From an uncultured Phycisphaerales bacterium (GTDB lineage: Bacteria > Planctomycetota > Phycisphaerae > WQYP01): a stretch of 44,137 bases of DNA. The translations under genes were made by a program, and so were the position numbers. The stretch's first letter is position 1; the number at the start of each line of letters is the position of its first letter. The stretch spans positions 1 through 44,137 of the forward strand of contig CAIMWO010000066.1 in assembly GCA_903845195.1 (NCBI GenBank), given 5' to 3'. The notes beneath the pieces are model-generated. The model was not told the origin of the DNA, did not search any database, and saw only the letters and a list, made by a program, of their open reading frames with translations. Below are positions 1 to 8,647 of this stretch, piece by piece.

Positions 1-1
1 C

Positions 2-781
2 CTGACCAGCGTCGGCACCGTCAGCGACTCCGCCGGCAATATCATTGCCTCCTCCACCGTCACCGCCGTCGTCTCCCCCTCCGTCATCGTCCCGGCAATT
101 ACCCTCGGCAACAATTTCGACAATAACGGCAACGTCACCATCAACGGCGATGTACAAGCCAAGGGCAACATCAGCACTTCCGGCCGCCTCAATGAGAATG
201 GCTCCCTCTACGCCGGCGGCACCGTCACCACAAAAGGCTCCGTCGATATTTCCGGCGCCACCAACCCCAACACCCCCAATATCACCATTCCCAACATCGA
301 CATGAACTGGCTCAAAACCAACGCCACTCAGATCGTCAATGTCCCTTCCGGCAGTAAAACTTACGAAGTCACTTCCCTGAACCTCGGCAACGGCGGCATC
401 GTCTACTTCACTGGCCCCGTTCAGTTCAAAGGCAATGTTTCCATCACCGGTACCGGCACCGTCGTCGTCGAAGGTGATATGTCCGTCAAATCCGCCGCCT
501 CCTTCGGATCCTCCTCTCAACCTGCCAACGCCAACATCGTCACCAGCGGCAACCTCGATATTTCCGGCTACCTCGGCGTCGTCGGCAGCATCTATGCCAC
601 CGGCGCCATCTCCAAAAATGGCGGCTTCGATGTCACGGGCGTCATCGTCGGACAGTCTGATCTCAATACCTCCGGCGGCATGACCATCACCCGCGCCCAA
701 CCTCCCGCATTTGATCCGCGTTCCCAGGTCAACGGCGTCGGCACCATGGTCCTCAGCCGTGTCACCGGACCTATTTTCTGA
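2..781 (+). CDS. Beta-rich pilus-associated protein, 5' truncated
   Basis: The frame is open from the first bases of the window to the TGA at 779-781, so the N-terminus lies outside. The visible 259 residues are rich in Gly, Asn, Ser, Thr and Val. They carry a recurring pattern of the type GNVTINGDVQAKGNISTSG and GSLYAGGTVTTKGSVDISG, and later GNLDISGYLGVVGSIYATG. This looks like a right-handed beta-solenoid, resembling bactofilin-type or PilX-associated repeats. Three prepilin-like genes follow on the same strand, which suggests a pilus- or pseudopilus-linked surface or periplasmic protein (inference). A short loop of about 70 bases separates it from the next gene. No enzymatic motif is visible. 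It could also be an unrelated surface beta-helix protein. Confidence 0.65.
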   Translation: MTSVGTVSDSAGNIIASSTVTAVVSPSVIVPAITLGNNFDNNGNVTINGDVQAKGNISTSGRLNENGSLYAGGTVTTKGSVDISGATNPNTPNITIPNIDMNWLKTNATQIVNVPSGSKTYEVTSLNLGNGGIVYFTGPVQFKGNVSITGTGTVVVEGDMSVKSAASFGSSSQPANANIVTSGNLDISGYLGVVGSIYATGAISKNGGFDVTGVIVGQSDLNTSGGMTITRAQPPAFDPRSQVNGVGTMVLSRVTGPIF

Positions 782-854
782 CCGTACTTACTTAAAGATG
801 GATCGGCACCAAGAACGAGAAACATGCGGCACTATCACGCCGCGAGGATAAAAA

Positions 855-1382
855 ATGTCGCAACGCAGTTCTAAATTCATCGATCGAAGTCGGCGAATGC
901 GCCGCGCCGCCTACTCCTTGCTCGAAGTCCTCCTCACCATCGTCATCATCCAGATCATCTCCTCCCTCGTGCTGGTCAACGTCAGTACCGTCCAAACCAC
1001 CGAAAAATTGAGCCGTGCCGGCGAACAGATCGTCGTTGCAACGCGCTACGCGCGCATGCTCGCCATGACCAGCGGACAAACCGCCGGCGTCGAATTCAAC
1101 ACCGCGACTAACCAGATTCGCGTATTCCAGGGACCCGCCGCCACCACCGTCAACAATCCGCAGGTCCAGGGCGGAACCTACGTCATCTATCTCGCGACCC
1201 AGCAGGATATCGCCGGTGTGCACATGGGCACGATCCTGCTCTCCAGCGACAACACCAATCCTTACCAGGTCATTTACGGAAAACTCGGCGGCACCCTCAA
1301 TAACGGCTACGTCACGCTCAGCTACAGCAACCAATCCCGAACCGTAAATATTCCCCTCGTCGGCGAGGCCAAAATCCAATGA
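855..1382 (+). CDS. Type II secretion/type IV pilin-like prepilin (GspH/FimT-like)
   Basis: The 175-residue product starts with a short basic leader and then AA|YSLLEVLLTIVIIQIISSLVLV. This is a class III prepilin signal: Glu24 is at position +5 of the mature protein, followed by one hydrophobic helix of about 20 residues. The -1 residue is Ala19 rather than the usual Gly. The remainder is a small beta-rich globular domain of the size expected for a minor pseudopilin. A GAGGA ribosome-binding site lies just upstream of the ATG. The stop overlaps the next start (ATGA at 1379-1382), so the genes are translationally coupled. Its likely role is in the tip or shaft of a pseudopilus processed by a prepilin peptidase. 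The substrate or machine is not visible here. Confidence 0.75.
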   Translation: MSQRSSKFIDRSRRMRRAAYSLLEVLLTIVIIQIISSLVLVNVSTVQTTEKLSRAGEQIVVATRYARMLAMTSGQTAGVEFNTATNQIRVFQGPAATTVNNPQVQGGTYVIYLATQQDIAGVHMGTILLSSDNTNPYQVIYGKLGGTLNNGYVTLSYSNQSRTVNIPLVGEAKIQ

Positions 1383-1822
1383 TCAAAAACGCGCACCACA
1401 ACATCACGCAAACCATCGAAAAGCCCTCCCGCGCCGTTCGCCGGAAAACCGCCCATCGACGAGCCTTCTCACTCCTCGAATGCCTGATGCTCGTCGTCAT
1501 TCTCGGCATCATCGGAGTAGCCGCGGGAAACGCCCTGCAAAATGTCGCCAAGTCTCCGGGCATCACCAATCAATCGCTGCAGATAGAAACGCAATTGATT
1601 TCGAAAATGGAACAGATTCGTTCGCTCCCGTTCGATTCCGTCGCCATCGGAAATCCCAACGCCACCCTCTCCGACTACGTCACCATCGGCAACGCCCTAT
1701 ACCAGCGAACGGTGGTAGTCGCTCAGGCCGATGCCAACGGCGATGGCATGGCAGATGTGAATTTCAAATCGATCAATGTCACCTGTGGCGGGCAGTCGAT
1801 CACCACGTACATTAGCAAATAA
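1379..1822 (+). CDS. Prepilin-type N-terminal methylation protein (minor pseudopilin)
   Basis: This encodes 147 residues. A basic leader of 29 residues is followed by A29|FSLLECLMLVVILGIIGVAAGNAL, with Glu34 at mature position +5. It is a class III signal with one transmembrane helix, as in GspI/PilV-type minor pilins. Mature residues 50-118 are a small domain with no recognised catalytic motif. The gene overlaps the previous one by four bases and the following prepilin starts 13 bases downstream, so the three form an operon. As in its neighbour, the residue before the cleavage site is Ala, not Gly. The exact subunit type (GspI-like or PilV-like) is inferred only from gene order. Confidence 0.72.
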   Translation: MIKNAHHNITQTIEKPSRAVRRKTAHRRAFSLLECLMLVVILGIIGVAAGNALQNVAKSPGITNQSLQIETQLISKMEQIRSLPFDSVAIGNPNATLSDYVTIGNALYQRTVVVAQADANGDGMADVNFKSINVTCGGQSITTYISK

Positions 1823-1835
1823 GCGAGAAGACCTG

Positions 1836-2369
1836 ATGCTCCACACGCGATCCCTATCTTTCAAACCGCACAACCGCTCACGCCACGCCTATACCTTTGT
1901 CGAGCTTATGGTCTCCCTGACGATTTTCGCATTCGTCAGCTCCGCGATGAGTTCGCTGATGTTTGCCGCCTACAACACCAACCGCCACGTCAGAGGGACC
2001 TCCGACGCCACCAGCGCGGCCGAAACCGCTATCCGCAGAATCATCGAAGTCACGCGCTCCGCCGCCGATCTGATGTATACCGATCCCCAAACCGGCCTGC
2101 TCGTCCAGACTCCCCCGGATTCCAACAACCTTTCCTACATCTTCATATACTACATCAGCGGCTCCCAGCTTCACGAAAAGATCGAAACCGCCGGCTCGCT
2201 CACGCTCATCCAGGACACCGTCATCGTCGATTCACTCCAGAGCTTCTCCGTAACCCAGCTCAACCCCGGCCAAACTCCCAAGTGCTACGAAGTCGATCTC
2301 ATTCTCACCGCCACCCCCGTCCCCATCACCCGCTCCGTCACCATCACGGCCCGCAACCTGACCCATTGA
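1836..2369 (+). CDS. Prepilin-type protein, GspJ/PilW-like
   Basis: The reading frame extends upstream, but the ATG at 1836 is preceded by a GAGAAG ribosome-binding site at good spacing and gives a proper leader, so that start is chosen. The 177-residue product reads ...RHA18|YTFVELMVSLTIFAFVSSAMSSLMF, with Glu23 at mature +5 and a single hydrophobic helix. The C-terminal part (QDTVIVDSLQSFSVTQLNP onward) has the alternating beta pattern seen in GspJ/PilW minor pilins. It is the last gene of the four-gene pilin-like cluster. No strong terminator is visible in the 84 bases before the convergent HNH gene. Confidence 0.72.
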   Translation: MLHTRSLSFKPHNRSRHAYTFVELMVSLTIFAFVSSAMSSLMFAAYNTNRHVRGTSDATSAAETAIRRIIEVTRSAADLMYTDPQTGLLVQTPPDSNNLSYIFIYYISGSQLHEKIETAGSLTLIQDTVIVDSLQSFSVTQLNPGQTPKCYEVDLILTATPVPITRSVTITARNLTH

Positions 2370-2453
2370 TCTCCTCAGATTTGGTCCAATCTCGTCGGCG
2401 ATAGCAAAGCCGCCCCCACCCTTTCCTAGAAAGATTTCCTGCGATCCCGGCGT

Positions 2454-3089
2454 TTACTTCAATTCGACCGACCAATAAGCATGATCCAGAAAATGTTTCC
2501 ATGAAGAATACTTGTCCGAACCTAACCGCAGATTGATCACCGGGTTACGTTTCGGTTTCACCGGCAGCTTCATCAGGTGCATGTGCGCCTGGTGCGGTGT
2601 CCGCCCACCCTTCTTCGCGTTGCAATACACGCACGCGCAAACCAGATTATCCCACGTCGTCTTACCCCCCAGCGACCGCGGAATCACATGATCCAGCGAT
2701 AACTCCTGCGTCGAAAACTTCTTGCCGCAGTACTGACACAGCGAATGATCCCGCGCGTAAATGTTCCGCCGATTCAACTTCACATCCTGCCGCGGCAGCC
2801 GGTCATAGCCCAGCAATCGAATGATCCGCGGCACCGCGATTTCAAACCGCACCGTGCGCACAAAATCATTCTGCTCCCGCTCATACACCGCTTTCAATTG
2901 CGATAGCTCGATCCACGAAGAAATGTTGTACGATAGGTATCCCGCATCTTCGACCGAGATGACTTCCGCCAGATCCTTCAGCAGCAACGAAAACGCACGC
3001 CGCGCCGAAACCACCCGAATCGCCATGTATAAGCGGTTGAGAACTAGAACGTTGCAGTTCAGACCTGAGATGGGTAAAGCAGCTTCCAC
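2454..3089 (-). CDS. HNH endonuclease domain protein
   Basis: This encodes 211 residues. The C-terminal half holds an HNH nuclease fold: a zinc ribbon CQYC at residues 118-121, the core LDH at 132-134, then GG and Asn148, and CVYCN at 153-157 followed by KKGGRTP. This is the HNH_5-like family of small stand-alone proteins that begin with a conserved NVLVLNR stretch, here at residues 13-19. The start is GTG at 3089, chosen because AGGGAG lies 8 bases upstream and the N-terminus then matches the family start. A possible promoter (TTGACT, 17 bases, TACGCT) lies in the divergent spacer before resB. Neighbours do not suggest a restriction or defence operon. The cellular role of this common family is not established. 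Confidence 0.8.
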   Translation of the reverse strand: MEAALPISGLNCNVLVLNRLYMAIRVVSARRAFSLLLKDLAEVISVEDAGYLSYNISSWIELSQLKAVYEREQNDFVRTVRFEIAVPRIIRLLGYDRLPRQDVKLNRRNIYARDHSLCQYCGKKFSTQELSLDHVIPRSLGGKTTWDNLVCACVYCNAKKGGRTPHQAHMHLMKLPVKPKRNPVINLRLGSDKYSSWKHFLDHAYWSVELK

Positions 3090-3303
3090 TAATGCGGCTC
3101 CCTAGATAAACCTAGTCCATGTAGCGTAATTTTATGGGGGGCATAAGTCAATATATGGTGGAGGTGCGACGCTTCGTCCACAATAGGATTTAATGCGCTC
3201 TGAACATTGGATTGCGATGCGGCGGATGAGTAAGATAACCCCTTCGCGATAAGTAAGTGGCGGAACCCGGGTTGCACGCGAAAATCGAGCCAGTGGCCAA
3301 ACG

Positions 3304-5490
3304 ATGTCCAATATCAGTAACAGTAGTGTTTCCGAGCCTCTAGAGCCGGGTGATGCGCCTTTAGAACCGGCCAACGCCGTCTCAGAGCGCGAGCGCTACG
3401 CACTAAACTCACAGCAATCGATCCCTCCAAAATGGCTCGTTGAGCGATGGTTTGACTCCGCTGGCGGTCTTCCCGCCTCGATCGGCAAACAATTGGATCG
3501 AGTGGCGAGAATCCCGTTCATCGGCTGGGGCGTGCAATTCTTTTCATCCGTCTGGATGGGGATTCTGTGGATATTCCTGGTCGGATGCTACATCGGCATC
3601 GGCTCCGGATTGCCGCAGGTGCGTGCCCACTACGAAATGACGGATCTGGAATTCTTCGACGCCTGGCCGATGATCGTGCTGCTGGCGCTTCTTACGCTTT
3701 CGCTGGTGGTGGTGACGCTGCGGAAAATACGGTTGACGCTCTTCACCGCGGGCGTCTGGACGGTGCACATCGGCATTCTGATTTTGATCTCCGGATGCTT
3801 CATCTACTTCTCCCAGAAGAATGAAGGCACAGCGCGAATTTTCCTCGGCCAGACGGTGGACTCCTACTACGACGCCACTGAACGTGCCTTATACGTTTAC
3901 GATGTGAATGCGGCCGGGCAACTCATCGAAGCGACGCGCACTATGACCCCCCTGCCGAGACTGCCGATCTATCGGGAGCATTCCGCAGCAACCGGTGAAG
4001 CACTATCACGCGATGTGCCGCCGGAAGCGTTGGCCGCGGTTCCGAAACTGAAGGACGTAGCCTTGCGGATCACCGGGTATTACCCGTTCGCGGAGATGCG
4101 CCAGGTCGGCTGGCAATCCGGAAAGCCCGAAGAGAGCGGCGCAGGTCCGGCCGTCGCATTTGTTCTGCAACGCGGTCCGAACGTATCGCCCAAGGAATGG
4201 CTGTTCGGCCTGTCGCCGGCCGGACGGGTTGCGGAGCACGCGCAATTGCCGTTTGCCGTGGAATATTTGTATCACCCGACGCCTGAACGCGTCCGCGAGG
4301 TCGAAGCATCGTTTGAGAGCACCAGCGGTTGGGGATTGACCGTGCGTGTGCCGAAGGTGGGCAGCGAAATCACCTTTGCCGCGGAGAAAGGCAAACCGAT
4401 CGTCATCGACGGAACTGGCGGGACAACGTACACGCTGACGCCTGATGAAACCATGACGATGCCGATGGCGTCGAAAGGGTATGAGGGAGCGCAAAGCTCA
4501 GCCTTGACCGTGAAAGTGATGCGGAAGTCTGCCAATGGAACTGTGTTCAAGTTCGATCGCATGGCCATGTTCCGCTATCCGGAACGCTCGCCTGATTTTG
4601 TGGAAGAGAACGGCAAACGGCTGCGGAAGCAAGATGGCGTCGACCCGGATATTCAGATGATCTTTCACGATGCATCTCAGCAGCAGTTCTGGTTCATTGA
4701 GGATGCCAACGCCAAGTTGACGCTGGTAAGTCGCGCGCCGGGCGGCGCCGTGAAGATTATGCCCATGGAGATGGCGCAGCCTGTACCGATGCAGATCCAC
4801 GGCATGGATGATGTGACGGACCTGCAACTCATACTTGCGCAGCAAGTTGAGAATGCGGTGCCGAAGATCGGCATGCAGATCATCGATCCTCGAGCGCGGC
4901 CGCGAAGTCTGACGCCGGGAGAAGTGATCAAGCATTCAATGTTGCGGCTGGAGTTGACTCGGGGCGAATACAAGACAAACGACATTCTTGTGCCGTTTGC
5001 CGAGTACGCAAGCACGGCTGAACCACCCGTCGGCAAGCCCGCGACGATCGTGGACGTATCCGGGATCGGCAGATTGGGGCTGGTATTTTCAACGACGCGG
5101 CGCGAATTGCCGTCGACGATAAAGCTCGTGAATTTCGAGCCGGTGAAATACAAGGGGGCTATGCAGACGTATGAGGATTACCGATCGACGATCGAAGTAA
5201 CGGATAAGGACACGGGAAAGAAGCAGACCCTGCTGGCACATTTGAATTCTCCAGCTGCGGATCATGGACTGTACTATTTCCAGGCGTTTTGGGATGGGAA
5301 CGATGATCCGGCGCCCGGTGAACGTTATAGCATCCTGGGCGTGGGAAACAGGCCGGGAATTTGGGTGATGATTCTCGGGGCGGCGCTGGTCATCGCGGGA
5401 ACCGCGTATGCGTTCTACGTGAAACCGGTGCTGAAGAATATCAAAAAGGAACAGTTGGCGGCATGGGCTGCAGAGCGGATGACGCGATGA
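3304..5490 (+). CDS. resB: Cytochrome c biogenesis protein ResB-like
   Basis: The 728-residue membrane protein is of the system II cytochrome c maturation type. Residues about 75-105 (SSVWMGILWIFLVGCYIGIG), 115-135 and 145-168 (FTAGVWTVHIGILILISGCFIYF) are membrane helices. A large periplasmic domain of roughly 500 residues follows. The last helix (PGIWVMILGAALVIAGTAYAFYV) near residue 690 is followed by a short basic tail. This order (N-terminal helices, big exported domain, final helix) is that of ResB. With CcsA it would carry haem to the outside and join it to apocytochromes c. The stop overlaps the next start as ATGA, so the two proteins are coupled. No clear ribosome-binding site precedes the ATG, so the start is less certain. 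Confidence 0.82.
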   Translation: MSNISNSSVSEPLEPGDAPLEPANAVSERERYALNSQQSIPPKWLVERWFDSAGGLPASIGKQLDRVARIPFIGWGVQFFSSVWMGILWIFLVGCYIGIGSGLPQVRAHYEMTDLEFFDAWPMIVLLALLTLSLVVVTLRKIRLTLFTAGVWTVHIGILILISGCFIYFSQKNEGTARIFLGQTVDSYYDATERALYVYDVNAAGQLIEATRTMTPLPRLPIYREHSAATGEALSRDVPPEALAAVPKLKDVALRITGYYPFAEMRQVGWQSGKPEESGAGPAVAFVLQRGPNVSPKEWLFGLSPAGRVAEHAQLPFAVEYLYHPTPERVREVEASFESTSGWGLTVRVPKVGSEITFAAEKGKPIVIDGTGGTTYTLTPDETMTMPMASKGYEGAQSSALTVKVMRKSANGTVFKFDRMAMFRYPERSPDFVEENGKRLRKQDGVDPDIQMIFHDASQQQFWFIEDANAKLTLVSRAPGGAVKIMPMEMAQPVPMQIHGMDDVTDLQLILAQQVENAVPKIGMQIIDPRARPRSLTPGEVIKHSMLRLELTRGEYKTNDILVPFAEYASTAEPPVGKPATIVDVSGIGRLGLVFSTTRRELPSTIKLVNFEPVKYKGAMQTYEDYRSTIEVTDKDTGKKQTLLAHLNSPAADHGLYYFQAFWDGNDDPAPGERYSILGVGNRPGIWVMILGAALVIAGTAYAFYVKPVLKNIKKEQLAAWAAERMTR

Positions 5491-7352
5491 CCAAGACGGA
5501 AAATTTTCAATTTTCAATTTTCAATTTTTCGTCGCTGGTGGTGATTGCGCTGATTTTCACGTTGGCCCTGATGACGACTCGAACGACCCAGGCCGTGACA
5601 ATGGATCAGGCGATGCCGGGGGCGCATCCGTCATTGCCAGAAGGGCATCCGAGCTTGAATGAGAACGGGCCGTTGATTCAAGCTTCCGCGGGCGCCATCG
5701 AAGACCGGACGGCATTCGCGAAGGCCCTCCAACTGGATGGGTTCCGACTATTGGCGATACAACACAATGACCAAGTGAAGATTCTCGATAGCTGGGCTCG
5801 ACAGAGTCTTTCCAATATTCGACATCGACAATCGATCGATGATCAAGACCCACTCTACACCGCCCTGGACATGATGTTCCGGCCGGAAGCGTGGATGCAA
5901 CGAAAGGTCGTCTATATCCAGTCGATACCGATTCGCCAGCAGCTTGCAGCATTTGCCAAGACCGAAAAAGAATCTGATGAAATCATGCACACCGCGCTGG
6001 TAAGCCCCGCATTTCTATTGCGGGAGGATGTCCGGCGAAAATTGGAGGAACTGCAGCGGGATGCCATCATCGCGCCACAGGTGCGCAAAGTGATGATGGC
6101 ACTCCAGACGTTCCTGATGTTACCCGACACGTTTTTGATCTTGCCGCCGCCCGCCGGCGAGCACGGCACGATATGGCGGCATCCGGTGGACCTGCGGGCC
6201 AAACAGGTGAAAGACCCGGAACTTCTCAAAAAGTTGGAAATCGATCCCACGACAGTTGCGGGATATTCCGACGAGCAGGCCCTTCGCGGCTATCTGGCCA
6301 TGCAGCAGTTGGGGCGCGGCTGGCTCACCAACGATGCGGAAATGGCCAATCTCGGAATCGCAGGCTTTGTGAATCTGCTGCCGAAGGTTAATCCAGCGGA
6401 ATACCGCTCTGAAACAAAACGGGAAGTGGAGCTCTGGTACAACCGAACCTTCTACGGCACCATTCTGGATGTGTTTCTCTACGGCATCGCGATGGTGCTC
6501 TTCCTGCTGACAGCGGTCGGCATTTCACGCAAAATCTGGTTTGTCGCCATGCCGGTCTTCACGCTGGCGGTCGTAGCCCATATCAGCGCGATGGCCGTGC
6601 GCTGGTGGCTCGCGGAACGCATACCCATCCAGAATCAATTCGAAAGCGTGCTGGGGGCCGCCATGCTGGGGTGCGTGATTGGATGCATGCTCGAATTGTG
6701 GAAACGAAAAGGATTCTTCGGCCTGGCCATGAGCTTCGTCGGGTTCATGGCGATGACCGCGTGCTTTTCCGCACCGTACGTCTTCGGCAATGACCTGGGC
6801 GCATCGATCGCGAAGGTCGCGGGCATTCTCGAAGACTACTGGCTCTACATTCACGTAAACATCGTCATCATGTCCTACTCGCTGATCGGGGCAAGCTTCT
6901 GTATCGGGGCGCTCTATCTGCTCGCGAGATTGTGGCATTGGATCAGTCCCGTAGGCAGTGGTCAGTGGCCAGCGGTCAGTGGCCAGATAGCGGCGGGAGG
7001 AATTGCATCAGGAATTGATGCGTCAGTGTCGCGAAGCAGGCAAGAGTTGCTGGCTTCATTGGATGCGGCAAATGTGGTGCTCTTGCAGATTGCGTTCTGG
7101 GCACTGGGGATTGGGATTTTATGCGGGGCGGTCTGGGCGGATCATTCGTGGGGCCGGCCGTGGGGCTGGGATCCGAAGGAGACTTTTGCACTGGTAACGT
7201 GGCTGGTGTATTTGATCATCGTGCATCTGCGCGTGGCAACCAAGATGAAAGCGGATTGGACGGCAGCACTCTCCATCATCGGATTTGCCATCATGATGTT
7301 TAATTGGATCGGCGTAAATTTCTTCCTCGTCGGACTGCATAGTTATGCCTGA
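5487..7352 (+). CDS. ccsA: Cytochrome c biogenesis protein CcsA/ResC with N-terminal extension
   Basis: The start is the ATG that overlaps the resB stop, giving 621 residues. The C-terminal third holds the CcsA multi-helix domain with the tryptophan-rich haem-handling motif WGRPWGWDPKETF and a final conserved His in VNFFLVGLHSYA. The N-terminal 310 residues start with a signal-like hydrophobic segment. They continue as a soluble region with GFRLLAIQHNDQVKILDSWARQSL, a pattern also seen in extended CcsA proteins of Planctomycetota and Bacteroidota. CcsA with ResB forms the haem export and attachment complex. Two oddities are short 7-base tandem repeats inside the gene, one in the N-terminal helix and one in the loop encoding SPVGSGQWPAVSGQ. 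Both are listed separately. Confidence 0.85.
   Translation: MTKTENFQFSIFNFSSLVVIALIFTLALMTTRTTQAVTMDQAMPGAHPSLPEGHPSLNENGPLIQASAGAIEDRTAFAKALQLDGFRLLAIQHNDQVKILDSWARQSLSNIRHRQSIDDQDPLYTALDMMFRPEAWMQRKVVYIQSIPIRQQLAAFAKTEKESDEIMHTALVSPAFLLREDVRRKLEELQRDAIIAPQVRKVMMALQTFLMLPDTFLILPPPAGEHGTIWRHPVDLRAKQVKDPELLKKLEIDPTTVAGYSDEQALRGYLAMQQLGRGWLTNDAEMANLGIAGFVNLLPKVNPAEYRSETKREVELWYNRTFYGTILDVFLYGIAMVLFLLTAVGISRKIWFVAMPVFTLAVVAHISAMAVRWWLAERIPIQNQFESVLGAAMLGCVIGCMLELWKRKGFFGLAMSFVGFMAMTACFSAPYVFGNDLGASIAKVAGILEDYWLYIHVNIVIMSYSLIGASFCIGALYLLARLWHWISPVGSGQWPAVSGQIAAGGIASGIDASVSRSRQELLASLDAANVVLLQIAFWALGIGILCGAVWADHSWGRPWGWDPKETFALVTWLVYLIIVHLRVATKMKADWTAALSIIGFAIMMFNWIGVNFFLVGLHSYA
5504..5524 (+). repeat. 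Heptamer tandem repeat TTTTCAA x3 within ccsA
   Basis: Three perfect copies of TTTTCAA lie end to end and are followed by TTTTTC. They encode part of FQFSIFNFSS at the very start of CcsA. Because the unit is 7 bases, three copies (21 bases) keep the reading frame. The stretch is far more AT-rich than its surroundings. Confidence 0.85.
6956..6986 (+). repeat. Heptamer tandem repeat CAGTGGY x4 within ccsA
   Basis: Four 7-base units (CAGTGGT, CAGTGGC, CAGCGGT, CAGTGGC) plus a partial CAG lie in the loop between two CcsA membrane helices and encode a Gly/Ser/Gln-rich linker. The same heptamer recurs in three copies at the stop codon of the glycosidase gene at 23694-23714, so it is a dispersed family rather than a chance duplication. 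Confidence 0.85.
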
Positions 7353-7403
7353 GAGAAATTGAACCACGACACAAAGGTACGAAGAACTGCAAAGGAATTA
7401 ATC

Positions 7404-8549
7404 ATGGCAGTAACGGAACAGGAAGTCTTGGGGGCATTGCGCGGGGTGAAAGATCCGGACGTGTTCAAGGATCTGGTGACACTGAACCAGGTGAAGAACA
7501 TCAAGATTTGCGAAGGCAATGTCGGCGTGGATATCAGCACGCCATCGCCATTGAAAGATCGAATCCGCGCCGAAGTCACCGCCGCGGTACGGCGGCTGGC
7601 CGGTGTGGAAGAAGTGTATGTGAATTTTGTGACGTCGTTGGGGACGGCCAGCGCCGCGCCGGCATCATCGGCACAGCGCCCACCTGCATCGCACGGCAAG
7701 CCGGCCGGTGCAGAGCCGCAAGGGCCGCGGGGCATCCCCGGCGTCAAGCACATTGTGGCGGTGGGCGCAGGCAAGGGCGGCGTGGGAAAGAGCACGATTG
7801 CGGTGAATCTTGCAGTAGGCCTGGCGCTGCAGGGCAAGAAAGTGGGCATTCTGGATGGCGATATTTATGGGCCAAGCATTCCGACGATGACGGGGTTAGG
7901 CCCGCGGCCGCCGATCGTCGAAGGCGACCGCATTATGCCGTTCATCGTCGGTCCTCCCGCCAATCCAATTGCCGTGATGTCGATCGGGTTTATCGTGGAC
8001 AAGGAAAAAGCGTTGATCTGGCGCGGGCCGATGGCGCATGGAGCGATCCAGCAATTCCTGACGCAGGTGGAATGGGGAAAACTGGATTACCTGATTGTCG
8101 ATTTGCCCCCGGGCACAGGGGACGTGAGCTTGACGTTGGCTCAAACCGTGCCGCTGACGGGTGCGGTGATTGTTGCGACGCCGCAGGAAGTGGCGCTGGC
8201 CGACGCCCGGCGCGCCGTGCGGATGTTCCAGCAACTAGGTGTGGAAATTCTCGGTGTGGTCGAGAACATGAGTTACTTTGTGTGCGAGCATGGAACGACC
8301 TATGACATTTTTGGGCGTGGCGGCGCACAAACGATGGCCCAGACGATGGGGCTGCCGTTCCTCGGCGAAGTGCCGATCGACGTCCGCCTGCGGATCCATT
8401 CGGATGAAGGTTCGCCCTTCGAGAATTATGCAGCAGCGTGCAAGAGCAGTGAACCGCTGAGAGTGCTGGCGGACATGCTGGAAAAGCAGATAGCGGTGCG
8501 AGTGGCGACACGGCCGGCTGCCAAAGCTCTGAATTTGCAGATCACCTGA
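7404..8549 (+). CDS. apbC: Mrp/ApbC (NBP35-like) Fe-S cluster carrier P-loop ATPase
   Basis: This encodes 381 residues. The ATG at 7404 is chosen because AAAGGA lies 7 bases upstream and the protein then begins directly with the MIP18 (DUF59) domain at residues 1-75. A Pro/Ala-rich linker follows, then the ParA-like ATPase with a deviant Walker A, GKGGVGKST, at residues 123-131. Later come DGDIYGPSIPTM and the family signature VDLPPGTGDVSLTLAQ. Proteins of this family bind and transfer Fe-S clusters. The CxxC cluster-binding motif that normally follows ENMSYFVC is not intact here: the sequence reads C294-E-H-G. The spacer before the gene carries a degenerate CACGACACAAAGG-type repeat. It sits behind ccsA on the same strand and ends in a strong terminator. 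Confidence 0.88.
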   Translation: MAVTEQEVLGALRGVKDPDVFKDLVTLNQVKNIKICEGNVGVDISTPSPLKDRIRAEVTAAVRRLAGVEEVYVNFVTSLGTASAAPASSAQRPPASHGKPAGAEPQGPRGIPGVKHIVAVGAGKGGVGKSTIAVNLAVGLALQGKKVGILDGDIYGPSIPTMTGLGPRPPIVEGDRIMPFIVGPPANPIAVMSIGFIVDKEKALIWRGPMAHGAIQQFLTQVEWGKLDYLIVDLPPGTGDVSLTLAQTVPLTGAVIVATPQEVALADARRAVRMFQQLGVEILGVVENMSYFVCEHGTTYDIFGRGGAQTMAQTMGLPFLGEVPIDVRLRIHSDEGSPFENYAAACKSSEPLRVLADMLEKQIAVRVATRPAAKALNLQIT

Positions 8550-8590
8550 CGGGCTCCGAACGCAAGACAGAAATAGAAAACGTTAAACAG

Positions 8591-8630
8591 AAAAACGGTG
8601 CTAACGCATTTCCCGCGGGCACCGTTTTTT
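8591..8630. terminator. Bidirectional intrinsic terminator
   Basis: An 11-bp perfect stem pairs AAAAACGGTGC (8591-8601) with GCACCGTTTTT (8619-8629), with a 17-base loop. It is flanked by A on the left and T on the right, so it can end both the apbC transcript and the convergent operon that ends with the dehydrogenase gene. Confidence 0.85.
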
Positions 8631-8647
8631 GTTTTGTTTCCCGGCTT

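Noticed and set aside
2454..3089. HNH protein as part of a defence or restriction system
   Set aside because: No methylase, specificity subunit, helicase or other defence gene is nearby. The protein belongs to a common stand-alone family, and its neighbours are pilins and cytochrome biogenesis genes.
7360..7395. CACGACACAAAGG-like dispersed repeat before apbC as an element of its own
   Set aside because: It resembles a repeat type I associate with these phyla, but only one degenerate copy is present, so it cannot be supported from this window alone.
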